Below, piece by piece: positions 24,654-33,507 of a stretch of DNA of 39,947 bases. The notes below the pieces were generated by a model, which was not told where the DNA came from, searched no databases, and was given only the letters and a program-made list of their open reading frames with translations. Position 1 is the first letter of the stretch. The number at the start of each line of letters is the position of its first letter. Source of the DNA: an uncultured Bacteroidales bacterium. GTDB taxonomy: Bacteria; Bacteroidota; Bacteroidia; Bacteroidales; Bacteroidaceae. Location of the stretch: contig CACZXN010000033.1 of assembly GCA_902785075.1 (NCBI GenBank), positions 1 through 39,947 of the forward strand, in the 5' to 3' direction. The translations under genes were made by a program, and so were the position numbers.

Positions 24654-27600
24654 TTACTTCACAAATACCTTTCTTGACTGACCGTTCTGGTCAACGATGA
24701 TGTTGATACCGCGGCTGAGCTGATTAACCTTAGCACCAGTGATGGTGTAGATACCAGCAGCAGCTTTCTTGTCTGAGCTGAGAGTTGCGATACTTGAATC
24801 TTCGCCACCAATACCATAGCCTAACTGCATGCTAGTTACATTTGTATCTGCCCAGTTAGCACCCTTAACGGCATTGAGGTGACAGTATCCGTACTCCTCA
24901 ACCATACGCTTCACGTCAACTACATAAGTCTTCGTGCCGTCACCGTTATCAGTAACAGTCCACCAACCCTGACCTTCGTCACGTGGCAATTCTACTGGGA
25001 TTGCACCACCATGAGAGTCAGAACCTCCTGCTTCAGGTGCAGGACGGTTGAAGAGCAAACGAGGAGTACCAGTAGTTGCTACGATAACGAGAACGTCAGC
25101 AGCAGAGAGGTCTGCATAGTTGTTGTACATTACGTTTGCGTCACCATAAACCATCTGAGTATTCTGGTTGAGAGCGTATGCGCATCCTGCTGTGCCAAGT
25201 TTCTCAGCCTTCTCATCCCATCCGTTCCAGTTGCAGAAGTCATCTTGAACTAAGTCAACATAACCACCTTCTGGCAATGTGAGAAGTGCCTTGAGTTCCT
25301 TCATCGTCTGAGCCAACTCATAAGCCTCATCAGCAGTAAGGTCAAGATATGTGAGCGCATGATCACCCTTGTCAAGAGCATCCTTCACAGCCTGATTTCT
25401 CTCTGCAGAGAATTCGCTTTCGTCGTGTGAATAGTAGTCGTTAGTCAAACCGTCGAATGCAGTAGTAAGAGCTTCGTAAGCTGCAGCAGACTCAGCTGCG
25501 TAAGCAACGATTTCGTTACCCTTATCGAGTCCTGCGTAGCATCCATCGGCATCATTAGCTGTGAATGCGTCTGCCAAATCCTTGCGTGCCTTCTCTGCAG
25601 CAGGTTTCACGTCTGCACCGAAGAGAGACTCTTCGTCGTTAATCACTTCGTCGAGCTTAGCCAACATGCTGTTAACTGGCTCTTCGAGAGCGTCCATACC
25701 ATCACCCACATAGAACAGGCGGAAGTTATCAAAGATTACCCAGCTACTCTTGTAGTCGTTCTTCAGACCGATTGTGATGCTATCGCCTGCAGTACCAAGT
25801 ACAAAGTCAACAGATACCTTATAAGTCTCAGGGCTGATAGCGAAGAAGAAGTTTGCACCGTCCATTGAGTTTGGAACCCACATATCGTGACCTGAAGCGT
25901 AAGTATCGGTTGGATAACTGTCAGAGTCGTTAACACGATATACGCAATCTGTCTGTGCACCTGCCATGATGTTGTTCACCTTGCTTTCGAAGTTGTTAGC
26001 GTAGAGAACCGCATGGATACCTACCTGAGGACCTTCGTCCCATTCGCTTTCCCATACACCAGCTGGCTCGTCGTTACGTTCGTAAGCCTGAGCAGTAAGT
26101 TTGAAGGCACCCTTAGGCATATTGCGTACAAGCTGGAACATGTTGAATGCATTGTGATATACTTCAGCATTACCGCTGTTGAGTGATGGAATGTCGCCGA
26201 GACCGTTGGCACCATTGCCACCCTTTCCGCCGAATGCAGGAGTAGAGCCTGTAGTTGACCAACCAGAGAAGTTGTCGTCGAATGCTGGGTTAGTGATGAG
26301 CGGAGTCAGTTCGTCACCTGGCTTCACATTAGCTGTGATGTGGTCAACGATCATCTTACTCATGTTGATACGGATAGAGTCGATCATGTTACCATCAGCA
26401 GTACCATCGTTATAAGCCTCCATAAGGGTCATTTCGTACCACTCACCAAGAATTTCACTCAGTTCGTCGAAGCTTGTGCCTTCGAATTTCTCTGACTGAG
26501 CCTGTACTTCAGCCATTAAGCTTTCCATACGTACATAGTCGTCGATTGACTTAGCAAGCGCTGCAGCTGCTGCGTTTAGAACTGAGTCTTCCTGCTGGAA
26601 GTCAGCCTCGCAATTCTTTGCTGCTTCGAGTTCTGTTGTGTATGCTTCCTTCACGTCAACGTTAGCCATCAAGCTTTCTACGTCAGGATACTTCTTCTCG
26701 AGACTTGCGATTGTTCCCTTAAGAATAACCTTGTAAGGATCTTCGTTTGGATCAACTTCTCCGTAGTACCAAAGTTCGAAGTTGTCGGCTGCCATCCAGT
26801 TTGCAGTTGCATCCTGTGACATCAGACCGAGAACGATAGTACCACCGCTGCTGACGAATGTCATCTCGAAATGTTCTGGCTTCTCGTTGTCTGTAGAGAT
26901 TGCTGTCCTCATGTTAACGTCACCACCCTGAGCGAAGAGGAAAACACCTACGTTTGACTGCTTTCCAGAACCCTGACGACATGCGATAGCGTCGCAAGAG
27001 AAGCTGTACTTACCAGCTGGCAAACCAAGGATAGTCTGGCTGATTGTACCGTTTCCGAGGTTGTTGCTCTGATGCCAAGCCTCGATGAATCCCTGAATCC
27101 AAGCACCAGTTTCAGAGTTGTAGTGGCCATGGATTGGAGTTCCGTCAGGCAAATTGTAGTCGTGAACACCGTCGTTGTAGTTGTACTGGAGGTTCTGGCC
27201 GATACCAGAAGTGATGTCCCAACCGTCCTTGTTACCCTTGTCGAAGTTAGGATTCTCCATCAACTGAGTTACGTTAGCAGGATTTTCATCAGTTGCATCC
27301 TTGAAGATAGTAGCAATGAGATAATCACGAATCTGCTGTTCAACATTCTTCATTGCAGCCTCAATTTCCTCATAGCTTACACGAGTTTGTGAGTCAAGGA
27401 TGTCATACAGAACCTTGCAGTTAACCTTGTTGCCATACTGGTCTTCAACCTCAGCAATGAAGTTATCGATTTCACCGCTAGCAATGTAGTCCCAAGCCTT
27501 GCAGTATGAGTTATACTTGTTATACTCTTCCTCAGACATAAACATCCAGTCGATAGCCAGAACAGCGTCTTCCAAGCTCTCGAATCCTTCAGCAGGACTT

Positions 27601-28340
27601 GGATTGTAAGCCTTACCAGTGATACTCAACATAGGAGTCAAAGGCATTACAGGAGGAACTTCGTCAGCATTGTAGTCAGGGTCAATCATGTTGAAACCGA
27701 GATAAGTTTCAGGATTGCCGAACAAGCTGTCAGCCAAGTGTGAGTTGTAGTTAGGGTTCAGGTCAGATACGTAGATACGATAAATACCATTACCCATTGA
27801 CTTCACGTTCCACATGTAGTCAGCCTGATCTCCGCGGTCCACGAACATCGCATAAGAAGATGTTGGGAATACACCACGATAGCTGCCGTTGTAGAAGTCG
27901 AGCAACTTGTAAGTCACACCGTCCCACTCAGGGATAGTAACGCTTACAGTATCAATCTTCATAAACTGCTGCGTGTACGAAGTGTCAGGATCAGTCTGCA
28001 CAATCAGACTGTCGAAATAAGTAGTGTCAGTCACAATGATTGGAGCCAGACGATACTGGGCCATCATCACCTTGTTAGCCTGGTCAGCTCTCACGGCTGC
28101 ATGGGTAGCCCACTGAGAGTGTGACGGACAATTCATGTTAGTCAAGAAAGCATCAGCGTCCACATTATATAAATAATAGACGGCTGAATCGCCTTTCCAG
28201 AACGGCTCATTTGCCTGCAAGGTTGGCTTCATCTCAGTCACGAACTTAAACTCAGTCGCACGCGGACGATCCCAACTCTGTGCAAACGATGTAGCAAACG
28301 ATAAGAGTGCTACACTAAGCAAAAGTAGTTTTTTGTTCAT
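24654..28340 (-). CDS. Large secreted multidomain protein with T9SS-like tail, function unknown
   Basis: A 1228-residue protein with a signal peptide (MNKKLLLLSVALLSFATSFAQ). Residues ~50-340 are a beta-rich head with YYLYNVDADAFL near its start. Two copies of a galactose-binding-like jelly roll follow, at ~362-525 (MENPNFDKGNKDGW, GLPAGKYSFSCDAIA) and ~683-882 (ITNPAFDDNFSGW, MPKGAFKLTAQAYERND); each ends in an aromatic strand (FELWYYGEVD, FRLFYVGDG). Helical acidic segments separate them, resembling FIVAR-type linkers. The last ~30 residues (GIYTITGAKVNQLSRGINII ... KVFVK) are a short Prevotella-type export tail, as on the xylanase. It has a strong promoter of its own. No catalytic residues are recognisable, so carbohydrate binding or adhesion on the cell surface is likely but not shown. 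Confidence 0.85.
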   Translation of the reverse strand: MNKKLLLLSVALLSFATSFAQSWDRPRATEFKFVTEMKPTLQANEPFWKGDSAVYYLYNVDADAFLTNMNCPSHSQWATHAAVRADQANKVMMAQYRLAPIIVTDTTYFDSLIVQTDPDTSYTQQFMKIDTVSVTIPEWDGVTYKLLDFYNGSYRGVFPTSSYAMFVDRGDQADYMWNVKSMGNGIYRIYVSDLNPNYNSHLADSLFGNPETYLGFNMIDPDYNADEVPPVMPLTPMLSITGKAYNPSPAEGFESLEDAVLAIDWMFMSEEEYNKYNSYCKAWDYIASGEIDNFIAEVEDQYGNKVNCKVLYDILDSQTRVSYEEIEAAMKNVEQQIRDYLIATIFKDATDENPANVTQLMENPNFDKGNKDGWDITSGIGQNLQYNYNDGVHDYNLPDGTPIHGHYNSETGAWIQGFIEAWHQSNNLGNGTISQTILGLPAGKYSFSCDAIACRQGSGKQSNVGVFLFAQGGDVNMRTAISTDNEKPEHFEMTFVSSGGTIVLGLMSQDATANWMAADNFELWYYGEVDPNEDPYKVILKGTIASLEKKYPDVESLMANVDVKEAYTTELEAAKNCEADFQQEDSVLNAAAAALAKSIDDYVRMESLMAEVQAQSEKFEGTSFDELSEILGEWYEMTLMEAYNDGTADGNMIDSIRINMSKMIVDHITANVKPGDELTPLITNPAFDDNFSGWSTTGSTPAFGGKGGNGANGLGDIPSLNSGNAEVYHNAFNMFQLVRNMPKGAFKLTAQAYERNDEPAGVWESEWDEGPQVGIHAVLYANNFESKVNNIMAGAQTDCVYRVNDSDSYPTDTYASGHDMWVPNSMDGANFFFAISPETYKVSVDFVLGTAGDSITIGLKNDYKSSWVIFDNFRLFYVGDGMDALEEPVNSMLAKLDEVINDEESLFGADVKPAAEKARKDLADAFTANDADGCYAGLDKGNEIVAYAAESAAAYEALTTAFDGLTNDYYSHDESEFSAERNQAVKDALDKGDHALTYLDLTADEAYELAQTMKELKALLTLPEGGYVDLVQDDFCNWNGWDEKAEKLGTAGCAYALNQNTQMVYGDANVMYNNYADLSAADVLVIVATTGTPRLLFNRPAPEAGGSDSHGGAIPVELPRDEGQGWWTVTDNGDGTKTYVVDVKRMVEEYGYCHLNAVKGANWADTNVTSMQLGYGIGGEDSSIATLSSDKKAAAGIYTITGAKVNQLSRGINIIVDQNGQSRKVFVK

Positions 28341-28406
28341 AAGTTAATTAATTAATTGTTGAAATTTAAAATAATAAAAAGGGTTTATTTAACTCTATTC
28401 AGTTTG

Positions 28407-28438
28407 CAAAGTAATACTTTTTTTTTCAATCTGCCAAA
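28407..28438 (-). promoter_or_regulatory. Promoter of the 1228-aa secreted protein
   Basis: On the minus strand TTTG (28435-28438), a 20-base A-rich spacer with nine consecutive A, then TTACTTTG (28407-28414). The leader to the ATG at 28340 is about 60 bases and AT-rich. Confidence 0.65.
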
Positions 28439-28439
28439 T

Positions 28440-28733
28440 ATTTTTGTGTGAATACCTGTTTTTTAACACAAAATAAAGTCATTTCTCACACTTTTTCTAT
28501 GAAAATACCTTAAAAACTCGCTAACAATATCCTTTATTCTTCCCTCAACCGTTTCGCTAAGCTCGAATTCTTCATGCGTAGAGTTCTTTGTCAATTTCTT
28601 TTGTCCTATTCCCTTTATTTATAAGTGGTGAGAAGACTGTAGCACAACAATGCTAAAAGTAAGGTAACGGACAAAGAATGACGAATTGCGATAACACTCT
28701 AAACAGAATTTGTATTTTAAACGAGAAAAGGAA
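28440..28733. other. Intergenic region between divergent genes, no gene seen
   Basis: No open frame with coding character and no structured RNA that I recognise. A loose inverted match (TTCTTTGTC near 28582, GACAAAGAA near 28670) is the only pattern. The right end runs into the MFS promoter. Confidence 0.4.
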
Positions 28734-28763
28734 CTTGTAATTGAAAAAAAACGCTTAACTTTG
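28734..28763 (+). promoter_or_regulatory. Promoter of the MFS transporter
   Basis: CTTG (28734-28737), 18 bases, then TAACTTTG (28756-28763). The -7 element is a full match; the -33 element and spacer are a little off. Heptad TCAA repeats fill the leader at 28789-28809. Confidence 0.5.
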
Positions 28764-28812
28764 TAGGCAGTTTCGTAAACTTTTCTTTTCAACTGTCAAC
28801 TATCAATTTAAA

Positions 28813-30006
28813 ATGACTGAGACATTAAAAGACTATAATAAAACCAAACTGGCGTGTTATCTGGGGTTTGTGACGCAAGCCATTGTTGCCAATTTCACTC
28901 CCCTTCTGTTCATTGCGTTTCATCGTGAGTATGATATTCCAATTGCGAGTTTGGCACTCATTCCTGCTGTGTTTTATGCTGTTCAGCTGGTGACCGACTT
29001 TCTGTGTGCTAAGTTCAAGAATATCGACTACCGCAAGAGCATCATCGTGTCGGAGATCACTTCTGCACTTGGTCTTGCAGGCATGGCCTTTCTGCCTCAG
29101 CTCTTTCCCGATCCGCTGATTGGCATACTTATTTGTGTGTGTATCTATGCCGTCGGAAGTGGCTTGATAGAGGTGTTGTGTAGCCCTATCATCGAAGCAT
29201 GCCCTTTCCCTAATAAGGAAGGAATGATGAGCTTACTCCATTCGTTCTATTGCTGGGGCGCTGTGGGTGTGATTATCGGTTCCACGTTGTTCTTTACCTT
29301 CTTCGGGCTTGACAACTGGCGCATCCTGACATGTATATGGGCATTGATTCCACTCTATAACATCATCAATTTTGCTACATGCCCCATCGAGCCAATCGTA
29401 CAGGATTCGGAGGGAATGAGTATGAGTCAGTTGCTGAAGAATCGGATGTTCTGGGTTTTCCTTATCTTGATGATTGCTACGGGAGCCTCCGAGAGTTCTA
29501 TGGCTCAATGGACCTCTGCTTTTGCAGAAGCATCGTTGGGTGTTGATAAGTCGATTGGAGATTTGGCTGGTCCTTGCGGATTTGCTTTCTGCATGGGACT
29601 TGGACGAATGTGGTATGGAAAGAAAGGTCAGAACATGGATCTCTCGACCTATATGACCATCGCAGGTATTGTATGTTTTGTTGCCTACCTCACCGCCTCT
29701 TTGGCACCTGTTCCTCTTGTAGCCTTTATAGGCTGTATGCTGAGCGGATTGGCTGTCAGCATCATGTGGCCTGGCTCCATCAGCCTCACATCTGCACGTA
29801 TTCCCCAAGGTGGTACGGCTCTATTTGCCTTACTTGCCCTTGCCGGTGATGTGGGAGGAACCTTAGGACCGTCGCTTGTGGGATTGGGCACTCAAAACAG
29901 CGAGAACAACATCCAGAGCGGTCTGCTTGTCGCTTCGGTCTTCCCTGTCGTTCTGGTTGTCAGCCTCCTTATTATTCGTCGTATGAGAGCAAAGACGAAG
30001 CGTTGA
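28813..30006 (+). CDS. MFS transporter
   Basis: A 397-residue inner-membrane protein with about twelve hydrophobic segments in two halves joined by a short loop (residues ~195-210). The general layout fits the fucose permease-like branch of the major facilitator superfamily, but the classic DRxxGRR-type loop is weak (KFKNIDYRKS). The substrate is unknown, with a sugar or small organic solute most likely. The start codon follows heptad TCAA repeats. It is transcribed alone and meets the acyltransferase gene tail to tail with 11 bases between stops and no clear terminator. Confidence 0.88.
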   Translation: MTETLKDYNKTKLACYLGFVTQAIVANFTPLLFIAFHREYDIPIASLALIPAVFYAVQLVTDFLCAKFKNIDYRKSIIVSEITSALGLAGMAFLPQLFPDPLIGILICVCIYAVGSGLIEVLCSPIIEACPFPNKEGMMSLLHSFYCWGAVGVIIGSTLFFTFFGLDNWRILTCIWALIPLYNIINFATCPIEPIVQDSEGMSMSQLLKNRMFWVFLILMIATGASESSMAQWTSAFAEASLGVDKSIGDLAGPCGFAFCMGLGRMWYGKKGQNMDLSTYMTIAGIVCFVAYLTASLAPVPLVAFIGCMLSGLAVSIMWPGSISLTSARIPQGGTALFALLALAGDVGGTLGPSLVGLGTQNSENNIQSGLLVASVFPVVLVVSLLIIRRMRAKTKR

Positions 30007-30017
30007 GGCACGAACGA

Positions 30018-31208
30018 TTATCCGACAATATATTTCCCAATCTTGGGAATATGCTGAATGACGATCGATACGAATGCTGTCAGAATAAACGTGACGAGGG
30101 CAGTCAGAAGAATGATGGTCGGTGTGGTCATAAAGCCGAGCAGGCCTTCTTCACCTATACCTAAAACATGACGTAAAGCGTTGGAAACCACAGGTAGCAA
30201 CATCAGGTGCATCAGGTACATGCCATAACTGGCTTTGGATATTGGAACTATCAGTTTCTGATAGAACATTCCGTCAGCTTTTATCTTCTTTAATAGCACA
30301 ACAGTTCCCAAAGTCATGAGTGCCACACCCAGCGTTTCGTTGTGCCACGTTGTCTCCATCCATATCGTGTTGCCCCAATCTCCTCGGATGGGGAAAATGC
30401 CTTCGGACTTCGACAATGCTTTCAGCACAAATCCGCCTTCAATAACACCAAATCCTATAAGCAATAGCGGCAAAGACACGATGAGGACTTTCTTCCACTT
30501 CATATCGCCAACAAACCTACGGAAATAAAGACCTGCGAGGAGGTAGCCGATACAACCGCTGATGTAGTAGAATGTGCCGTTGGGGTTCCAGCTACACTCA
30601 CCCCAAAGGGGGTAGTCTGCCTGCCGAGGAATAAATGAGGGCCCCATGATAAAACTCACGTTGCCTAAGGTCATAATATCGCGAATCAAGGGAATAATAG
30701 TCGTCAGCAACCAAAGTGCCAAATAAACCTTCAACTCTTTCTTACTGACATCTTTTGCCCAAGGTGATAGTATCGGCATCAAGATGTAAATACCAACTAG
30801 CATATAGACAAACCAAAGGTGTGAAGCCGTGAAGTTGAAATTGAGCAACAATGTAGAGAGGTTAGTTAAAGGGTCGCCATAACATAAAGCATATACAACC
30901 GACCAGACGACGAAGGGTATGAGAATCCGCACGGTCCTTCTTTTGAAAAACTCGCCTGACGAATAGCGCAAGGGGAAGAGCAGATAAGAGGAGGCTATCA
31001 CAAACAGAGGTACACTCATCCTCGCTGCAGAATCAATAGCCGAAGCCCATATCAGGTCAGCATCGGTCAGTATCAATGTATCGTAGCCGTCGAGGTAGAA
31101 TGGTTCTGAACTGTGAACCACCATCACTAACAAGCAGGCAAACACTCGAAGCCAGTCCACCCACACTTCGCGCTTTATACACTTATCGTTTTGGCGTTCC
31201 ATATTCAT
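30018..31208 (-). CDS. Acyltransferase family 3 membrane protein
   Basis: A 396-residue integral membrane protein with about ten hydrophobic segments. The N-terminus VDWLRVFACLLVMVVHSSEPFY has the family 3 pattern with the conserved His early in the first segment. Such proteins O-acylate extracytoplasmic sugars or lipids using acyl groups from the cytoplasm. The acceptor is unknown and no surface-polysaccharide genes are adjacent. It starts 14 bases after the second Fe-S flavoprotein gene and is probably last in that operon. The alternative start two codons in (MERQ) is equally possible. Confidence 0.88.
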   Translation of the reverse strand: MNMERQNDKCIKREVWVDWLRVFACLLVMVVHSSEPFYLDGYDTLILTDADLIWASAIDSAARMSVPLFVIASSYLLFPLRYSSGEFFKRRTVRILIPFVVWSVVYALCYGDPLTNLSTLLLNFNFTASHLWFVYMLVGIYILMPILSPWAKDVSKKELKVYLALWLLTTIIPLIRDIMTLGNVSFIMGPSFIPRQADYPLWGECSWNPNGTFYYISGCIGYLLAGLYFRRFVGDMKWKKVLIVSLPLLLIGFGVIEGGFVLKALSKSEGIFPIRGDWGNTIWMETTWHNETLGVALMTLGTVVLLKKIKADGMFYQKLIVPISKASYGMYLMHLMLLPVVSNALRHVLGIGEEGLLGFMTTPTIILLTALVTFILTAFVSIVIQHIPKIGKYIVG

Positions 31209-31222
31209 GTTATTCTATACGT

Positions 31223-31759
31223 TTATACGTTCTTTCCTAACTCGAAAGCATCTTGGAGTTTAGGATTGCCCTCAATTTCACGAGGATCATTCACACCTCC
31301 ACAGAAAAGCGTATAAATAAGGCGACTCTTAGGATAGCAGTCTATCCAACCCGTTAAACCCTCCTCTGCACGTTCCGGAGTATCGAATTCGTCCTCTGCA
31401 GCCGTAGCCAATAGATAGATGTCACGGAACTGATAATCCTGCTCATACATGGCGTTCATACGGTCAATAAGGGTCTTCATCTGACCGCTCATCTCATAAT
31501 AATAGATAGGTGTAGCCCAGCATACCACATCAGCTTTCATCACTTTCGCCATGATGTCGTTCACATCATCATTGATAACACAACGACCCAATTTTTGACA
31601 CCCGAAGCAACCCTTGCAGAACTGAATGGTTTTCCCCACGAGAGAAATCTTCTCCACTTCGTTTCCGGCAGCCTTTGCTCCCTTAGCAAATTGGTCAGCA
31701 AGCATATCACTATTTGAGCCTTTTCGTAAGCTCGTAGATATTACAATTACTTTTTTCAT
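31223..31759 (-). CDS. Iron-sulfur flavoprotein/NADPH-dependent FMN reductase family (second copy)
   Basis: Starting at the ATG at 31759 gives MKKVIVISTSLRKGSNSD, the FMN-phosphate loop of the flavodoxin-like fold. A GTG at 31786 extends the frame but overlaps the upstream gene. Four Cys in CKGCFGCQKLGRC (spacing CX2CX2CX5C) match the compact motif of Isf-type iron-sulfur flavoproteins, so the 178-residue protein probably holds one FMN and one [4Fe-4S] cluster and passes electrons in the cytoplasm. The aromatic ATPIYYYEMSGQMKTLIDR loop is typical of the family. It follows carbonic anhydrase by 23 bases and precedes the acyltransferase. Its electron donor and acceptor are unknown. Confidence 0.85.
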   Translation of the reverse strand: MKKVIVISTSLRKGSNSDMLADQFAKGAKAAGNEVEKISLVGKTIQFCKGCFGCQKLGRCVINDDVNDIMAKVMKADVVCWATPIYYYEMSGQMKTLIDRMNAMYEQDYQFRDIYLLATAAEDEFDTPERAEEGLTGWIDCYPKSRLIYTLFCGGVNDPREIEGNPKLQDAFELGKNV

Positions 31760-31782
31760 ATTTACATTTATTAATTTAATAT

Positions 31783-32343
31783 TCACTTCAGCTGATTAAT
31801 CTCTTCCAACTCTCCCGTTTCTGAGTCGATGATGAATCCACGAACCACGATATCTTTCGGAACGAGCGGGTGGGTCTTGATGGTCTCGACGGTCTTACGG
31901 ACAGATTCAGGTGTATCCTTGAATCCTTCTAACCAATGATGCAGATCTATGCCGCACAGCTGGATGGTATTGAGTGTATCATCTGTTACTCCGCGGTCAA
32001 TCATCTCATGGTGGAAGTGGTCGAAACTCATGTGGCAGGCTCCACAATGTGAATGAGCCACCACCATGATTTCCTCTACGCCCAATTCATAGATGGCTAC
32101 AATCAGGCTACGCATAGCTGAGTCGAAAGCGGAGATGACCAGCCCTCCAGCATTCTTGATAATCTTCGCATCACCATTCTTCAGTCCCAAAGCAGCTGGT
32201 AGCAGTTCGGTCAGTCGGGTGTCCATACACGAAAGTACCGCCAGTTTCTTGTCGGGGTACTTATCCGTCAGATACTTCTCGTAGCCCTTCTGAGCCACGA
32301 AAGACTTGTTGTATTCAATAATCTGATCTATCATAGTTGACAT
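31783..32343 (-). CDS. Beta-class carbonic anhydrase
   Basis: A 186-residue cytoplasmic zinc enzyme that interconverts CO2 and bicarbonate. From the ATG at 32343, zinc ligands are Cys39 in SCMDTRL (with Asp41 and Arg43 forming the conserved dyad), then His97 and Cys100 in HSHCGAC. The frame is open further to 32409, but that part lies inside the upstream gene; the chosen ATG is one base from its stop, as expected in an operon. The protein is at the small end for the class. It sits between two iron-sulfur flavoprotein genes. Confidence 0.92.
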   Translation of the reverse strand: MSTMIDQIIEYNKSFVAQKGYEKYLTDKYPDKKLAVLSCMDTRLTELLPAALGLKNGDAKIIKNAGGLVISAFDSAMRSLIVAIYELGVEEIMVVAHSHCGACHMSFDHFHHEMIDRGVTDDTLNTIQLCGIDLHHWLEGFKDTPESVRKTVETIKTHPLVPKDIVVRGFIIDSETGELEEINQLK

Positions 32344-32344
32344 A

Positions 32345-32968
32345 TTATCTGATGAAATGCATCGGTTCCCAAGGTTCACGCTTTGGATAATCAGTATGGC
32401 CGTCAGCATGAATCTTCTTCAGCAACCAAGCCATGTTGTCTGCCATCGTTCGCATGGTCTGCATGCCTTCTGTATCAAGGGCAGCCTGACCTTCTTCGCG
32501 TCCATATACGATATTCCAATACTGCGAAGTGACAACAGGCATGTTCATCATCTGGAATGGCATATTCATCGTTTGGAAAGCTGCTGTAGCTCCACCTCTT
32601 CGACACACACAAACAGCTGCTGCGGGTTTATTTTGAACCTTTTCACCTGCCGAGAAGAACATGCGCTGAATCAACGAAAGAACCGATCCGTTTGGCTGTC
32701 CGTAATATACAGGTGAACCTACAATCAATCCGTCTGCATCATTCAGTTTCACAGAAATTGAGTTGCAAATATCGTCGTCGAATACACATTTGCCCAATTG
32801 TTTCGTTTTACATTGACCACATGCAATACAACCACGAATCGGTTTTACACCTATCTGAACAATCTCTGTTTCGATTCCGTTTTTCTCTAATGTTTTAGCA
32901 GCTTCACTGAGAGCCAGGAATGTGTTACCACTTTTACGGGGGCTACCGTTTATCAATAATACCTTCAT
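32345..32968 (-). CDS. Iron-sulfur flavoprotein/NADPH-dependent FMN reductase family (first copy)
   Basis: A 207-residue flavodoxin-like protein. LINGSPRKSGNT binds the FMN phosphate and CIACGQCKTKQLGKC has the CX2CX2CX7C cysteine spacing of iron-sulfur flavoproteins. SPVYYGQPNGSVLSLIQR is the second flavin loop. It is related to, but clearly different from, the 31223-31759 gene. It is followed directly by carbonic anhydrase. A 14-base palindrome overlaps its likely transcription start only 3 bases before the ATG, so expression is probably controlled by a repressor. The redox partner is unknown. Confidence 0.86.
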   Translation of the reverse strand: MKVLLINGSPRKSGNTFLALSEAAKTLEKNGIETEIVQIGVKPIRGCIACGQCKTKQLGKCVFDDDICNSISVKLNDADGLIVGSPVYYGQPNGSVLSLIQRMFFSAGEKVQNKPAAAVCVCRRGGATAAFQTMNMPFQMMNMPVVTSQYWNIVYGREEGQAALDTEGMQTMRTMADNMAWLLKKIHADGHTDYPKREPWEPMHFIR

Positions 32969-32970
32969 AA

Positions 32971-32984
32971 TTTACGATTGTAAA
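32971..32984. promoter_or_regulatory. Palindrome TTTACGATTGTAAA before the flavoprotein operon
   Basis: Arms TTTAC and GTAAA are perfect around a 4-base centre. It lies 3 bases upstream of the 32968 start codon and directly after TATATTTT, a possible -7 element. The same palindrome, inverted, lies before the esterase gene at 34353-34366, so one regulator may control both. Confidence 0.5.
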
Positions 32985-32994
32985 AATATAGTTC

Positions 32995-33507
32995 TTATGC
33001 TTTATTGCTCGTTTCTCTTAATTCGATATAATGCAGGGTTATATCCTCATAATGACCGTCTTTCATGCGAAAACCCTGGGGTATTCGGCCAAGCTGAGTA
33101 AAACCAAGACGTTTGTAAAGATGCAGAGCGTGAAAGTTGGATGCGACAACTGCATTGAATTGGAGAACACGAAATCCCAGACGCGCTCCAACTGTCAGCG
33201 AGTCTTTCACCAGCTGCTCCCCAATATGCAATCCACGTTTGTCGGATCTCACCGCATAGCTCGTATTGCAAATATGTCCACAACGACCTATGTTGTTAGG
33301 ATGCAGAATATAGAGCCCCAGAACCTCACCCGTTTCTGTATCTTCAGCTACACCTGTATAAGACTGACTGCGAAAGAAATCGTCGGCTATTCCCGACGTC
33401 AGTTCTTCTACCTGCGGGAAAGCGATACCATCTCTTACCACTTCGTTCCAAATACTCATGGTTGCTGTTACATCTTTGGGGTCATAACACCTAATTATAA
33501 TCTTCAT
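32995..33507 (-). CDS. GNAT-family N-acetyltransferase
   Basis: A 170-residue cytoplasmic enzyme that transfers an acetyl group from acetyl-CoA to an amine. The central VLGLYILHPNN strand, the acetyl-CoA loop SDKRGLHIGEQLV (variant of Q/RxxGxG/A) and the late NFHALHLYKRLGF fit the fold, the last being close to the phosphinothricin/aminoglycoside-type subgroup. The substrate is unknown. Its start overlaps the end of the esterase-DUF1653 gene by four bases, so the two are translated together. Confidence 0.87.
   Translation of the reverse strand: MKIIIRCYDPKDVTATMSIWNEVVRDGIAFPQVEELTSGIADDFFRSQSYTGVAEDTETGEVLGLYILHPNNIGRCGHICNTSYAVRSDKRGLHIGEQLVKDSLTVGARLGFRVLQFNAVVASNFHALHLYKRLGFTQLGRIPQGFRMKDGHYEDITLHYIELRETSNKA

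Noticed and set aside
31760-31786. GTG start for the second flavoprotein
   Set aside because: It lies in the end of the carbonic anhydrase gene and adds residues before the FMN loop that family members lack.
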